Below, piece after piece: positions 23,465 to 35,629 of a DNA stretch of 64,000 nucleotides. The number at the start of each line of letters is the position of its first letter. Within the stretch, counting starts at the first letter, position 1. A model generated the notes under the pieces. The model searched no databases and was not told the DNA's origin. It was given only the letters and a program-made list of their open reading frames with translations. A program made the translations under genes and the position numbers. The stretch lies in assembly GCF_000711695.1 (NCBI RefSeq), contig NW_013546991.1, positions 91,450-155,449 of the forward strand. Reading direction: 5' to 3'. This stretch comes from Tilletiaria anomala UBC 951 (taxonomy: Eukaryota > Basidiomycota > Exobasidiomycetes > Georgefischeriales > Tilletiariaceae).

Positions 23465-24202
23465 ATGCATTTCGCTCTCACAGCTGCAATCTCGGCTCTT
23501 CTCGTAGCGAGCGCTTCCGTCGCGGTGCCAACCAAGCGGGATCAGGTGAAGACGTATTCGACTAAATACGAAGCCCCACTGGTGCTCAGATCAACCCAGT
23601 CCGACTACAAGTCGCATTACGCATCATTCAATGGCGACAGGGATGGCTCCGGTCACCAGATTCTCGTGACGATGCACAACGGCAAGCCTGCTCCCGCGGA
23701 GACATTCAAGGTACGCGAAGACCGCAGGCAGCGCTGCCTCGCCGATTCATGCTGACAGGAGCCGCCATAACCTTTGCAGTTCCTGTCTGTCACCTCCAAC
23801 GTGATCGGCTCTTCAGGCTTCCCCAGCGGCTGTTACGGTCTTGGTGACAGCGGCGGAAGTGAGTGCTACGGTATTCTGCAATCGACCAAGAACACAAATT
23901 ACTGCATCGCCGCCAACGTCCTCAAGCAGAGCAACGCGCGCTTCATCGCTGTTCCATGCTCATATGCTGACGACGATAGCCAGCTGGCCCAGACTTGGAG
24001 GTTGACTTCGACCCCTGCCGGGTGGTCAAACAGCCAACCGGTCAACTTCACTACGGTCGTTGCTTTCTATGGGCACAACTTCTACAACAGCCCCAACGAA
24101 TCGTACACCGTCAAGCCGGGCCAGACTCCCAATGTCAAGGTCGAGCTCGACTACACCACCACCGCCTCCGACTATAGCTTGCTCCTCTCAGACAAGCTTT
24201 AA
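23465..24202 (+). CDS. Small secreted protein, function unknown
   Basis: Two exons (23465-23710, 23780-24202; 69-bp intron, phase 0) give 222 aa. The start lies in CACCATGC. The N-terminus is a clear signal peptide (MHFALTAAISALLVASASVA), followed at residues 24-25 by Lys-Arg, a Kex2-type processing site. The mature part carries four cysteines, in GCYGLG, ECYGIL, YCIAAN and PCSY, enough for two disulphides. The phrase LAQTWRL with scattered aromatics recalls a beta-trefoil repeat, but this is weak. It is likely exported and may act in the wall or outside the cell. A candidate effector role is only a guess. Confidence 0.78.
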
Positions 24203-24494
24203 TACCACAGCGAATGTCACTATGACTTAGCTGGCACGCATTCACACGTTGTATGGAACTTTTATTGGTGTTCACTGTAGTCGCATGCTTTCTAGGATTC
24301 CAAGGGCGACGTGCTTTTCTCTCTACCTATCTGTTCGTTTGATTGGAGTCATTTGATTAGTTCGACACGGAAAAACTCGACCGTAGCTGTAGTCCTTCCA
24401 GCCGAGCGCACCATGCTTTTGCTCTGGTTGTAGCACGGAGAAGCGCCACCCGAATATCTCCAGCTCTGTGTCAGTTCAAGTTCGAGATTTCATT

Positions 24495-25615
24495 TCAATG
24501 CTTCCTCGCCAGTACATCATTTCTCTTAGGGATTCCCTCGAGAGCGCCAGCATTCTCCACAGCCATTGTGGCAGCTAGAGCGGCAAATTGGATCGCATCC
24601 CTCGCCCGTTGGGGCCCCAAAGAGCCCTGCCGCAGAGCATCGCTGTCAAGCTGCATGATGGATGCCACAAGGTAGCCAGCGAATGTGTCTCCCGCTCCAG
24701 TCGTGTCTAGCACTTCACGAGGTGTTGCCGCTGGAACCTCGAGGGTTGTGCGGCTCGAGTTGAACTTGATGCTTGCTGCTACGCCCTTCGCTCCGCGGGT
24801 CATCACGAGCCAAGGAATCTTTTGCAGAGATTCGAGTTGGCCCAGCGCCTGTACAACTGCAGTTCCTTCAACATCTGCTCCGTTTCCAAGCGCCTTGAGC
24901 AAATCCCTTCCTTCTCCTTCGTTGACGATGAGCACATCAACGTCTGCCCAAGGAAAACTTTGAAGCTCTCCCCTCCCGAGCATGGGAGATGGATTAAAGA
25001 TGGAAATGCACGAAGGCCGCTTCTGCTTGGCAGCGTGCTCCAAGGTCCGCCGTGTCACTGTCAGCGGAATCTCGTTCTGCAAGACAACGTGAGTCACGTT
25101 CCCCTGTGCTTGTTCGCAGGCTCTAGCGAACAACTTCTCAGGTTCGTCGAGCTGCAAGCCCCTCACTTGATTCGCACCTCCAACAAGAATGATGCTGTTC
25201 TCGCCATCGGCTGCGACCTGGATGTATGCGGTTCCCGTTCTTATGTCCTGCCGTTTGACAAGAAGGGTTGTCTCGACATTGCGATCTTGAAGCTCCTGCT
25301 CCCGAGAGGCGTCCTCATGGCCCATCTGTGCTGCCAGGAAGACAGAGTAATCATCACCATCTTTTCCCAGGCCGATGGCCGCTGAAACGTTGACGCCTTT
25401 GCCGCCGAGCTTGCGTTCTACATTTAAGGAAGAAAGGGTCTCTCCAGGACGGACGATGTGTGGTACTGAAAGATGAAAGGAGTATTCCCACCAATCGTCA
25501 TGTTCACGCATCTATATCGGGTCACATCACCCTCTGCTCAGAGGCGCTCACCTAACAAATACTCGTCGATATTGATGGACGAGCGCACCAAGCAGACAGC
25601 CCTTGAGTTTGGCAT
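24495..25615 (-). CDS. Ribokinase (PfkB family sugar kinase)
   Basis: Two exons (25615-25552, 25465-24495) give 344 aa, normal for fungal ribokinases. The short first exon (MPNSRAVCLVRSSINIDEYL) joins in phase to VPHIVRPGETLSS, restoring the N-terminal substrate-binding strand. PfkB signatures are GGKGVNVSAAIGLGKDG near residue 40 and DTTGAGDTFAGYL near the C-terminus, the latter holding the catalytic Asp and the anion hole. The enzyme phosphorylates D-ribose to ribose 5-phosphate in the cytosol. The alternative, another PfkB sugar or nucleoside kinase, is less likely given the GGKG motif. Confidence 0.88.
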
Positions 25616-26094
25616 GGTGGCCTTCTGCCTGCAGCTAGAAGTAAAGATATATATCTGTTTTTCGGGACCACCTCAGGTTTGGTCGGGTAAATCCCGCTCA
25701 TCCATACAATGGTTCTTTCGAAAGATGGAATGCCATCCCATAACATAACCAGTTTTGATGACGCGACGATGCGATGACCTCAATGATTGTATCACCCCAT
25801 ATGAGATTCGGAGAATCCGACAATTTGTGTTTTGTTCTCTGACTGCAGACCTTTGCTAGAAGATTGAAGTCTCGTTATTTTCTGAAGAGGAGAGAGTATT
25901 TGTTCACAGAAGCATCTACGAACTACTAGCTGGCTTCGAACCGACCTCACTCGGACCGAGCCGTCTGTGGGCAAAATATATTCTGGATTTCTTGTTGATA
26001 ACACGAGAACGTGAGCTTCGTTGGGCCCGCCTTATGCCTCTTACGCGGATGACTGACCCTTCGCGCGCGGTCGCCTTTCACGTGTGTGCATAGA
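25616..26094. other. Intergenic region between ribokinase and LHS1
   Basis: About 480 bp lies upstream of the ribokinase start and downstream of the LHS1 stop. A TATA-like ATATATAT sits at about 25649-25656. No gene is visible. Confidence 0.45.
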
Positions 26095-28922
26095 TTACAA
26101 TTCCTCGTGAAGGGGTGGAGAGTGCTTCGCTTGTGTTTGTTCAGTAGGCGGAGCAGAGCCAGCCTCTTCAGGGGGTGGCGGTACTTCGGGTTCCTTTGTG
26201 CCTGATGGCCCTTTGCTGCCCTCTGCCTCTCCTTCCTGCGTTGGTGATGCTTTCTTTGGCGGTCGGGTCTTTGCGATCTTTCGCTTCTTCAGCTTGCGGA
26301 TTGTATCCGAGAACTTGCGCTGCCGTTTTTGCAGTTCCTCCACAAGAAAAACTGGATCCTCGTCTATGCGTTTCTTCTTCTGCAGAGCTGCACTGGTCTC
26401 AAACCATTTTTTGTCTTTTGCTAGCGTATTTGCCAGGGTATCGAGTTCGGCCTTGCCGTATTTGCTCGAGATGCCTTCATTCAGGGCCTGTGTCAGATTC
26501 GCTTGGGCCCCCTGGACGAATGCATCTGCATCCCCAAGTACACGCAAGAATGACTCAGATGCTTGATCTCGAAGCGAGGCTTCGGAAATGCGCGTTTCAA
26601 TGGGCCGGACATGCCTCTCAAGATCGGCCCGCTTCAGCTTAAGTACGCTAATCTCTGCCTTGTCTCCCTCACTGGCGAGGTAGATCGAGATATCGTCGAC
26701 CCGCTGCTTGATCTTCTCACGCTCATCCTTCTTGCTCGCCGAGAGAACGCTCTTATCCTCGAGCAAGTCACGGACCCGGTAGATGTACCCTTCGAGCAAG
26801 TTGCGAGCTTCATCGCGCTGCGCGCGCCGCTCATTGTCCTTGTCGAGAAGGTAGAGAAGATCCTTTGACGTTTTAAGTTGCCGTGACTCCATGGGCTTGT
26901 ATCCGCCTTGAGGAATTGTCTCAACTGTCAATTTGATCAGCTTGTCCTTTGCCTCCGTAAGCTTCTTGGCTGCAGTCGCCGTCGAGTTATTTCCCTCTGT
27001 GGTTTCGACTTCTGAATCGTCCGAGCCTCCTCCAGCACCGAAGAAGCTCTTCAGTGCCGCAGATAGGCCGGTCTTGACTTTTGGCTTGACGTTGAGAACG
27101 GCATTCTGAACTGCATAAGTGCCGAGGGGCTTGCTGACAAATGTCACGTTCAGCTCTGTCTTCACGCCACTGATGTCGCCGTTTGCTGTGAGATGAGCGA
27201 GAGCAGAGGAGATGCCGCTAATATTGAATAGTGCGACATCCTGGCTAAAGCCGTCGACAAGACATTCAGCGTCATTCGCATACCCGACCTGCATGACAAA
27301 GTCCTCGTGCACATTCGTTCCAGTGTAGCTCTTGAGGACCAAGTCGTTCTTGAAGCTCTGGATGCCAAACAGGACTTCCTCCTTGCCCCCATTGAGCGGG
27401 TCTCGTAGTAAAACGGGATATGGATTCGCGTCGTAGCCGCGGATGTCCTTCATGCGGAATTGGGGATTGTACGATGCGCCATAGAAGGCGGCGCCCATCG
27501 CGGCTGCCTCGTCGGCATTGACATTTTGGGCAAACTTGCTTTCAGGGACACCTGCCTCTCTCAGGGCAGCTTGGACAAGGGGCACACGCGTGCTGCCACC
27601 GACCAGAATGACTGAGTCGAGATCGTGAATAGAAAGATCAGCGCGCTGGAGCGCATCGCTGATCGGTTGTGTGAACCCTTTTCCGAGACCAGAGCGACGA
27701 ACAGCATCCTCGAATTCTTCTCGATCGACTTTCCCACGCCAGTCCATATCCTCCGCCAGGCCTTCGACGCTAGAAGACGCCACCGCGTTGGCGCTGAGAA
27801 TCTGCTTGACTCGATTACCCTCCTTGAGCAGCTTGGCCATTGCCCGGTCGTTCTGCCTCAAAGGTGTGGAGAGCGATTGACCAGCCGCCGTCTTCTCGAA
27901 TTTGTCTGCTAGAATGTCTCGCACGATTAGGTCGAGCGCAAGCCCGCCTGCTTGTCTATCCCAACCGATGGAGAGGACATCAACGATGGTGGCTTCCTTT
28001 TGCGTCGAGCCAATTAAAAGCACGCTGTCGGCTTTCACCTGCTGGGTAGAGAACTCGACGATCGTTGCACGCGTAGATCCGGCACCGGCATCGTAGAACA
28101 TATGTTTTTCCGGCTTTGGGAACGTTCGACTTAGCGCATACGAAGTTGCAGCTGCATGGAAATTGCGAAAGCGTTAGCGAAGAAGCATAAAGAGCGCAGG
28201 CGGGACAGCTACAACGCACCTGCAGCACCATCGCTGACCAATCGAGGTTTCATGCCTGCTAGCTGAGCCGCATCAAAGATGGCCTGCCTCTCGGCAGCGG
28301 TAAAGTAACCTGGCACAGTAAGGACGACGTCAAGTCCGCCGAACGTGCCAATGTTGCCTGGGTAGGTCACTTTGACATCCTCTCCTGCAGTTGCTTCAGC
28401 GAGCTGCTTCATGTGTGCTAACTGCATACCGACAAGTTCTTCGATGGAGTAAACGATATCTTGATTGTCCGCTGTCTTGAGTGTACGCAGGGCGCCGATT
28501 GCCTCGGGGCGATTGTCCGCGGCGACCAAGTCTGTGTGGTAGAGCTGTGCTTGCCGCTGCTTGACTTGTTCATTGGACAGCTCTCTTCCCAATAGTAGCT
28601 TCATCGCCGCATAAGTGTCTTTTGGGAAGCGACCGGCGGCGTTCTCTGCATCGCTGCCGAAGAGGCGCTCATGCTGCTTCCATGCGACAACAGAGGGTAC
28701 CTTGCGCTTACTGTCGCTGGACAACACGACATCGAATGGCATGCCCGGTTTAACCAAGGCCGCCTTCATGAACGCTGTACCATAGTCTATGGATACGACG
28801 CCCATGCCTGCAGCCATTGGCGCTATGAGGGCCGGGAGCATGAAAAGAGCGAGAAGCAGCGGTGCAAGGCGGGTCATACCTCTACTTTGCGTTCTTGGCG
28901 TCATGATGGACATGACGGCCAT
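26095..28922 (-). CDS. LHS1: ER-lumenal Hsp70-like chaperone (Lhs1/Grp170 type)
   Basis: Two exons (28922-28220, 28151-26095) join to 919 aa. A hydrophobic signal peptide (LAPLLLALFMLPALIAPMAAG) precedes the ATPase domain: VVSIDYGTAFMKAALVKPG, then FYDAGAGSTRATIVEF and the Hsp70 phrase VILVGGSTRVPLVQ. A divergent substrate domain and a Lys-rich C-terminus follow. The protein ends HEEL, an HDEL-like retrieval signal, which supports ER residence. Lhs1 acts as a nucleotide exchange factor for BiP/Kar2 and as a holdase in translocation and folding. Several in-frame ATGs lie in the first 16 codons, so the start could be 28922, 28913, 28904 or 28877. Confidence 0.92.
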
Positions 28923-29379
28923 CTCGGCAAAGGTCTGAAAGCCGCGCAGATGCTGCTACAGATGTGATGCCAAGTAGCCCCTCTCAGATACCCTTTTCTG
29001 GAATGTTAGGAGGTGTTGCATGTCGAAGCAAGAAGTACCAGGCACCAAGGTTCGAGTCTAAGGTGCGACAAGGTATGATGCCTGTCATGTTCCAGTCGGC
29101 TTGGGAGCTCCACGGTGGCACACTTCTCGAATCTTGCGGAACGCCACCAACCCTAGTTCACCCAAAGTATCACATAAGCAAATTAGCCCCTCTCAAGTTT
29201 TGTCTATCTTCTGTGCCCTCTCTGCCAGATATAGCCAAAATCCTTTAAACTCCGTGGGATGAGTGTGCAAATATGATATGTACACTGTGAATATGAAACG
29301 TGAGGATTGACGTCGCCAAGCCCAAATCACGGGATGTACAATCTACACACGGAGGAGGCTACACAGGTTTGCGGAGTAT
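28923..29379. other. Intergenic region upstream of LHS1
   Basis: About 460 bp lies between the LHS1 start and the stop of the Efg1-like gene. No coding potential or clear unfolded-protein-response element was recognised. Confidence 0.4.
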
Positions 29380-30900
29380 TCAAATATCAAAAAAGTCATC
29401 CTGTAGGACTTTTTCTGATGCCTTCGCACGCTCCTTCGTAGTCCCCCGCCGTCGTCGCTTCTTGCCATCTGATACGGAGTCACTGACGGTGTGTTCCGCA
29501 TTTTGCACCGTTGCTTTTTTGTCCGTACGCATATCTCCTTTTTCGACTCCACCGCCCGTGATTGCACTGCGCTTTCTCTGTCGTCTAGGCTTTGATGTCC
29601 TTAGGCCGTCGCCTTGAACTGTGGCGGCAGATTCCGAATTCGGCTCAACCTCTGGGATGCTTGCTCCAGATGCTTGATCAGAGCTGCCTCGCTGACGTTG
29701 CCTCTTCCGAGGGGGCTTGGCTCCGCTTGCAGCGACGACACTCTCAACCTGCTTCGAAGACACATTCCGCTGTCTATCATCATCTGCGATGCCGGACTCC
29801 GAGTTCGAGGAGTCGTGTTCGTCGCTCTCGCCTCCGACCATGGGAATGACATCGTCCTCATTCAAATCAGCATCAGAGACGGTTGTATTTGATGCAGCGT
29901 CTGCGAGAGATTGACCATGAGGGCCTTTGGCCAGTGATTTGCCCTTTATGGCATTGACTCGCTTTGCGCTGTGGTTGGATTCAGGTTCCGCGGCACGCAG
30001 TCTCTTCTCCTTGTAGCGCTCGGAAAGCGCTACCTCGGGCTGATCGGGGAGTTCTCCTGCTTCCATACGTTTCTCGACCTCCTCTTTGAATGCCAACGCG
30101 GCTGCAAGTGCCCTGCTTTGCGCCTGGGATGTACCAGCTGCACCTTTGCTATCGCTTTGCTCTCCCGCCGCTTCAACTTGTTCGGCGGCGGATAGGAGTA
30201 GTGATACGTATTTTTGTGAGGTCGGAAAATTCTGAAATGAAGAAGTTTCTAATGTTCAACGGGTCCATCCAGTGCACGTGTCAGTCGAGGTATTGTCACT
30301 CACGAGCACGTAATTTAGCAAAACGCGATCGTTGTATAGGTTCACTTCCGCTGCCTCCTTTGCATGCGTGTCACTCGCGAGAGTCAAAGCCTTCTTGCTC
30401 TTGCCAATTCGTCTCTCCAATTTCCGGCGCTCAAAAAATTTCACCTTGTGGTACCTTTCAGCATTCTTCTTCTCCAGCTGTACCCCTTGTGCCTTCTCCA
30501 AGTCGTTTTCCAGTGCCGCCAGGCGCCGCTCGGCCTCCAGCTTCACATTCTCGGCGAGATTCGATTTTGCAAGCAGCCTTTTTGTCTGCCGCAAGGAGGA
30601 TTTGACTTGGTTGATTGATAAATGCGGCTTTGCTGCACTGCTAGCCGCAGCCGTCATCCGACCATTTTGCCCTTCGTTATATCGCCCATGATGCCGAGCG
30701 CGTTGTCCTCCACTCGGAGCAGCCTTCCAATCCCGCTTCGTACGATTTCCCCTGAATCCTGTCGATAGATGTCTGTTTGACGTTGACTTATTTGCGAGCT
30801 GGCCCTCATCTCCCTTGCCTGGATTGGAGCGGGTCACCCCAGCGCTACTGTTCACTCCTCTCTTGCGCTTTTTGCTGCTATCATCGCCCCTTTCTGTCAT
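29380..30900 (-). CDS. EFG1: rRNA-processing protein Efg1-like
   Basis: Two exons (30900-30304, 30231-29380) give 482 aa. The N-terminus is basic and disordered. Residues about 95-190 form the Efg1 coiled-coil core: INQVKSSLRQTKRLLAKSNL, LEAERRLAALENDLEKAQ and KKNAERYHKVKFFERRKLERR. After the 72-bp intron comes NFPTSQKYVSLL and a helix rich in Glu and Arg. Then follows a long Ser/acidic tail ending in a basic cluster (KKRRRRGTTKERAKASEK). Yeast Efg1 is a nucleolar factor of the 90S pre-ribosome needed for 18S rRNA maturation. The tail is much longer than in yeast (233 aa). Confidence 0.85.
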
Positions 30901-31548
30901 TGGACCTATTGATCTTTAGTGCACACAGCTACTGTCGGTCTCTTTTTCAGGTGTGATGAAGAGGGGGCACTGAAATCTGAAAGGTGGACACTGAGCATTG
31001 AGCCTCATGGAAGTGCTCATCAAGTGGCAAGCTTGCCGTGTGTACGATCGCGGTGGAACTTGACAAAATTTTGGATTCGGAGACGAGAGAGCAATGGGAA
31101 CTGTGGTTTCGGTGCAATTCATATCACTAGCCATCACCACCCTTTCATTCTTTTGGCGCATCTCAGTTACTCTTTGGGGCAATGGGGGCGGCATTGGCTT
31201 ACCATCATTTGAAACACCTCCATGGGGATCGTCACACCGCTAAGTGCGAGCCAGCACACATGACTGATACCGATGTTGCTTCTGTCTTCTCGGGGCTACC
31301 ATCGGAAAATTGCAAGGAAGTAAATGAAAAGGCCGTCGCGTATTGCACAAGTGGCCTGTGTCGGGCTCCAAGGGTGACTGTACGCACTTGCTATCGTCTC
31401 ACTAAAATACTACACATCAAAAGCGCGCCACGTGCGGTACGAGCGGCGATTATAACAGACCCATTACATATACATTGGAACAACCAACTGGTCGGCAGGG
31501 TGGCCCGCAGTCAAGTAGTTTAGGAGGCGAGGGACTCGTGGTGATTGA
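30901..31548. other. Intergenic region upstream of the EFG1-like gene
   Basis: This 650-bp stretch lies between the EFG1-like start and the SPA2 stop. No gene, repeat or RNA feature was recognised. Confidence 0.4.
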
Positions 31549-34500
31549 TTACGCTCGAATGTTTTCCACATCTTCGTCGTCTTCCGCATCGTTGAGGAGC
31601 CCTTCCAGAGCCTTGAGGCCCTTTGCGACACCATAGCTTGCGCTCGCCATGTGCGTCTTGGTTGTCTTGTCAAACACTGTCAAGCTTTGCATCTCGCCGA
31701 GCTTATCGCAATTCTCCGTCAAGTTAGCAAGGATGCGCATGCCCTCCTTGTGCGTGGATGCTGGCAAGTTGTCGTTTGAGATCGCGACGATGGACGACAC
31801 GATTGTGACAATCTGCGTCAAGTTTTCTCGCAGCTGGACGCCCTGCGCGCCTTCCCGGATGGCCGATAGCAGGGCCGAGATGGAGTTGAAAATTTCTTTG
31901 GTCTGAGTCTCGATGTACCCCTGAAACGAGAGAGTACCCAAGTCAGCGTTGGTAGACTGAACGGAGTTCGCGCAAATACTCACTCTTAGCTCGGCCCAAT
32001 TCTCCTCCCCCGAGTCACCAGCTATAAGTGCAGACCCGGGTGAGGCATTACTCAGCCGTCCCTTGTCACTACCAATGGTGACATTGTCAGGAGTGGTTCT
32101 CCCGCTCCCGCCATGCGCGCCGTTCGTGCCTAGCAGGCCAGGGTTTATTGGTGGTACAGCTGGAACGTTGCCAGGCGTGCTCGATGCGGACGAAACGCTA
32201 TTCGCTCGCGACTTGGAGGTCCCGTTCTTCCAAGAGCCCTCACCGACGCTGTCCTTTCGTGTGACATCGGCCCTGTATCCAACGGGAGAGTATCGGCCAA
32301 AAGTGGATGGCTGGCGCGTTCGCGGCGAGAAGCGATCATCAGCTATAGCACCAGATCCAAACTTTTCATTGGCTCGCCCGATCGTCCCACGCCGTTCACT
32401 GGTACTCGGCGAAGGTGGTTCCATTCCTGTTCGCGCAGATGCGAGTGCAGAAGTACCCGTGTGCAGAGGCTTCAGCCCGTTTTGCAGCGTCTTGGTGCCG
32501 TCCTGCGTGAATGTTGCCTCCAGCTGCGCTGCCTCGACCTTGCTGGCCTTGCGCACCTTGAGCAATTTGACCAGGTCGACAATGGTTGTCGAGACGTGGC
32601 TAGCAGCAGCGTCAAGAAGGCTGACGGGGGACATACCATGCGAGGAGGCATGATTTCGGCAGGCAGTCATGAGGTTGTTCAGCGTTGCAGATGCCTTTGA
32701 CTTGAGCGACTGCAACTGCTCGTTGTCATCATCCGAGAGCTCGGCAAGCCCACTCTGCTCCGACTTGGCGACATCATCGGTGACGAGCGTCGTCGCGAGG
32801 ACCACCGACTTCATCGCCAGTAAGACGTTGGACGGAGTCTTTGACCGCGCAGCAGCGAGAAGCTCGTCAATCGAGCTTTGGAAAGCTGTAAGGTGCACAT
32901 CTGCGATGGCCCCCTTGTCCGAGGCAGGGATAAAGTCATCAGCCTTGGGAGGCTTGACGTACAACTGTGACGTCGCTTTCAGCGTCCGCAGCTCTGTCTT
33001 GGCGTTCTCGTATTTGCGTTTGTATGATTGAACTTGCTGGTTCAAGTCACGGATCACCACATTGCTCGAATCGTTTTCGGCCATCATTTCGTCGTTGCGA
33101 GTGGACAGCTCCTTAAGCTCCTCCATTAAAGAACCTACTTGCCCTTGAAGTTCCTGAACCATTTCCTCCTGTTGCGCGTACTCTTGCTGCAGAGCATCGC
33201 GCTCTTGCCGCAGCTGCTCGATTTGCGGGTCATCCGCATTCCTTCGCTCCGCTGGCTGGCGCTGCAAATTGGTATGCTCTTCTCGTAATTTGTCGAGCAG
33301 CTCGAGCGTGTCCTCCAATTCGCGATTCTTTGCTTGATATCGCTCGTCATTTTCATCACGAAGCTCCTTCGCTGAGCGGGCATGTGACTGCAGGCGTTGC
33401 ATGGAAATTTCATCAACAGCAGCTCGTCGTACCATTAAACAGAGTCATGTGCTCACCTCTCGCAATTCTCCGATGATGGAGTCCTTCGCCCTCGCGTTGG
33501 CCTTGGCATCGTCCAGAGATTCTCTAAGCTCAGAGTTCTGTGATTCTAGCGTAGTGATGCGCTGCTGCAATGTGGCTATCCGAAATTCGTAGTCTGATCG
33601 CAGCCTGTCTACGCCGAGTGAAGATGGGGGTCCCTGTGAGCAATACAATACTTTTCGTCAGCAGACAGCGCATAACGTTTGTGGAGCACTTCGTCGCATA
33701 CCTCGAATTGACCTCCGCGATTCACCACGGGGCTAGCTCCGCTGGCGACAGTGCTTGCCGCATAGCCGTTCAAGAAGCCGGTACCAACCGAGCTGGTGGT
33801 GCTCATCCGGTTCCCTCTCTCGTCAGCCGGATCCTTTGAAATTTTTCGCGTGAGGGCTCCAAGCCCGCTCAACCCTCCGATTTTGCCATTGATCCCTGTA
33901 GCAGAGTCAAGCGAATCTCTCAGGCTTGCTGCATCACCATCGTCCACAAACGATGCGCGTGGAGCGCTGTCCTGGGAGCCCGAGCGACCCAGTCCCGCCC
34001 CGATCGACTTGACATCTGCGGATTTCTCGTTTGCATAGGGAACGGCAATCTTTTCTTCGACCATCGTCGACTTGGCAGGGATGATCTCTTCTTGTTTGCT
34101 GAGCGTGGGTTGCGCCTTGACAACGTTCGAAGAGCTCCCGCTGCCCTGTGCTTGTGCCGCTGCTGCAGCGGCGGCTGCTTGAGCCTGCGCCTGCTGCTGT
34201 GCGGCTCTTTCCCGCTCTGCTTCTGCACGTTGTTGATCTCGCACAACAGCCTCGGGCCTGAACTCTTCCTTGAGCTCTGGGAAGCGTCGCTCCAGCTCAA
34301 AGAAGACATCGCTGCCGAGGTCTTTGAACCGAGTCTTTGGAAGCGTCGCTAGCTTTTGCCTTGCTTGGTTGCGCTTCGGATGGAACTCATCCCTCACTGC
34401 CAGATGTGGTTGGTGCGTGGCTGGATCCGCATTTGGATTACGCGCATTCGCTTGCCGTCGCATCAACTCATCGTACACGTCTGTAGAAAGCTCCGCGAAT

Positions 34501-35629
34501 TGCTGCTTTGAAAGACGGGTCAGTTTGTCGCGCGCATTTGACCGAGGGCCGCCCAGTTCGGCTGTTTGGAGGGATGATTATAAGTATTTGCTAAGCTGTG
34601 GCCACGTCTGTGATGCCGACTATGCTCACCTTTGGCGAGATGACTTCGCAAGAATCGAAGAAGCTCTTCATAATGAAGCCTGCCAGTCCTCTTGATTTCC
34701 TCTGTGTCCGGCCTGGGCCTTCTTCGCTGAGTATTCGGGGCGTTTAGCCTGACCGCGTCGCTGGAGGAGGATACATTGCGTCCGAGCGCATTCCCGTCTG
34801 GGGCAAACGGCCCGGATGGGCCGGGACCTGCTGTTGGCATAGGCTCGGTCATGTTGGTTACACGAAAGGTGCCAGTCGCCGGCGAGCGCGGCTGAGAGGA
34901 CTGAGAATGATCACCGGCAGACGACGAAGTTCCGCTGCGGGCAAGGCTTCCGTATGAGCGCGAAGAGTTGTGCGAGCCGCCTCTCTGCACTTGCACAGCG
35001 GAGTTCTGTGCTTGCGCTGACTGATCCTGTCCGAATGAGGCCACAGGCCGTCCGCCAGGCGAATTCGGGGCAGCTGGAGCGGGTGGGTAAGGTGAAATGC
35101 GCCCTCCTTGCTGCTCTCTAAGCTTTCGTAGGGTGGTATTCCGCGAGAGTGGTGGCGAATGCCCCGGCCCTGGAGCAGCCGAAGATGGTGAAAGAGGCGA
35201 GACGGGAGAGGTCGGAGCGACAAGCCTATCTCCAGTCGAAGAGGTATTGGAGGCAACAGACGAGTTCGTCGGCACGCGATAAAGGTTTGACTGCTGCTGC
35301 TGTTGTTGTTGTTGTGGTAGCGACGAGAGGGCTTGTGGTGGATGGTTGCGTTGCGAAGGCCCGTATGGGAATGGGGTCACAGCAGAGGCGAGCTTGTTGC
35401 TATCTGCACCTTTAGCAGCTAGCGAAGTGGTGGGCCCAAACGGAGGACTGGCGCCCAACCTAGGAAAGCTGCCGGCGCCGACGCCTGCAGCGCTGTCCGT
35501 GGCGGAGGATGAGATAAGCTGGCCAGGGGTAAAGGGGGGCACGAAGGAGGATGCTTGAAGATGCGAGTGAGGTGATGGAGCGAGAGCACCGACAGAGAAG
35601 CCTGGGTTGTTTGGATAGGTGGACGTCAT
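31549..35629 (-). CDS. SPA2: Cell-polarity scaffold Spa2-like (GIT/SHD domain)
   Basis: Five exons (35629-34630, 34561-33702, 33633-33457, 33387-31984, 31920-31549) join to 1270 aa. The N-terminal third is low complexity, with a polyglutamine run near 35290-35310. Two Spa2-homology repeats follow: NARDKLTRLSKQQFAELSTD at about residue 342-361 and NQARQKLATLPKTRFKDLGS at about 398-417, each ending in an acidic helix. A long coiled coil spans about 625-790 (LEDTLELLDKLREEHTNLQ). The C-terminus (YIETQTKEIFNSISALLSAI) is the conserved Spa2 tail. Spa2 organises formins and MAPK components at growing tips. The last intron (63 bp) lacks stops and keeps frame. Confidence 0.92.

Noticed and set aside
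34130-34215. Gln/Ala-rich run in SPA2 as a mobile repeat
   Set aside because: It is low-complexity coding sequence in frame within the Spa2 protein, common in such scaffolds.
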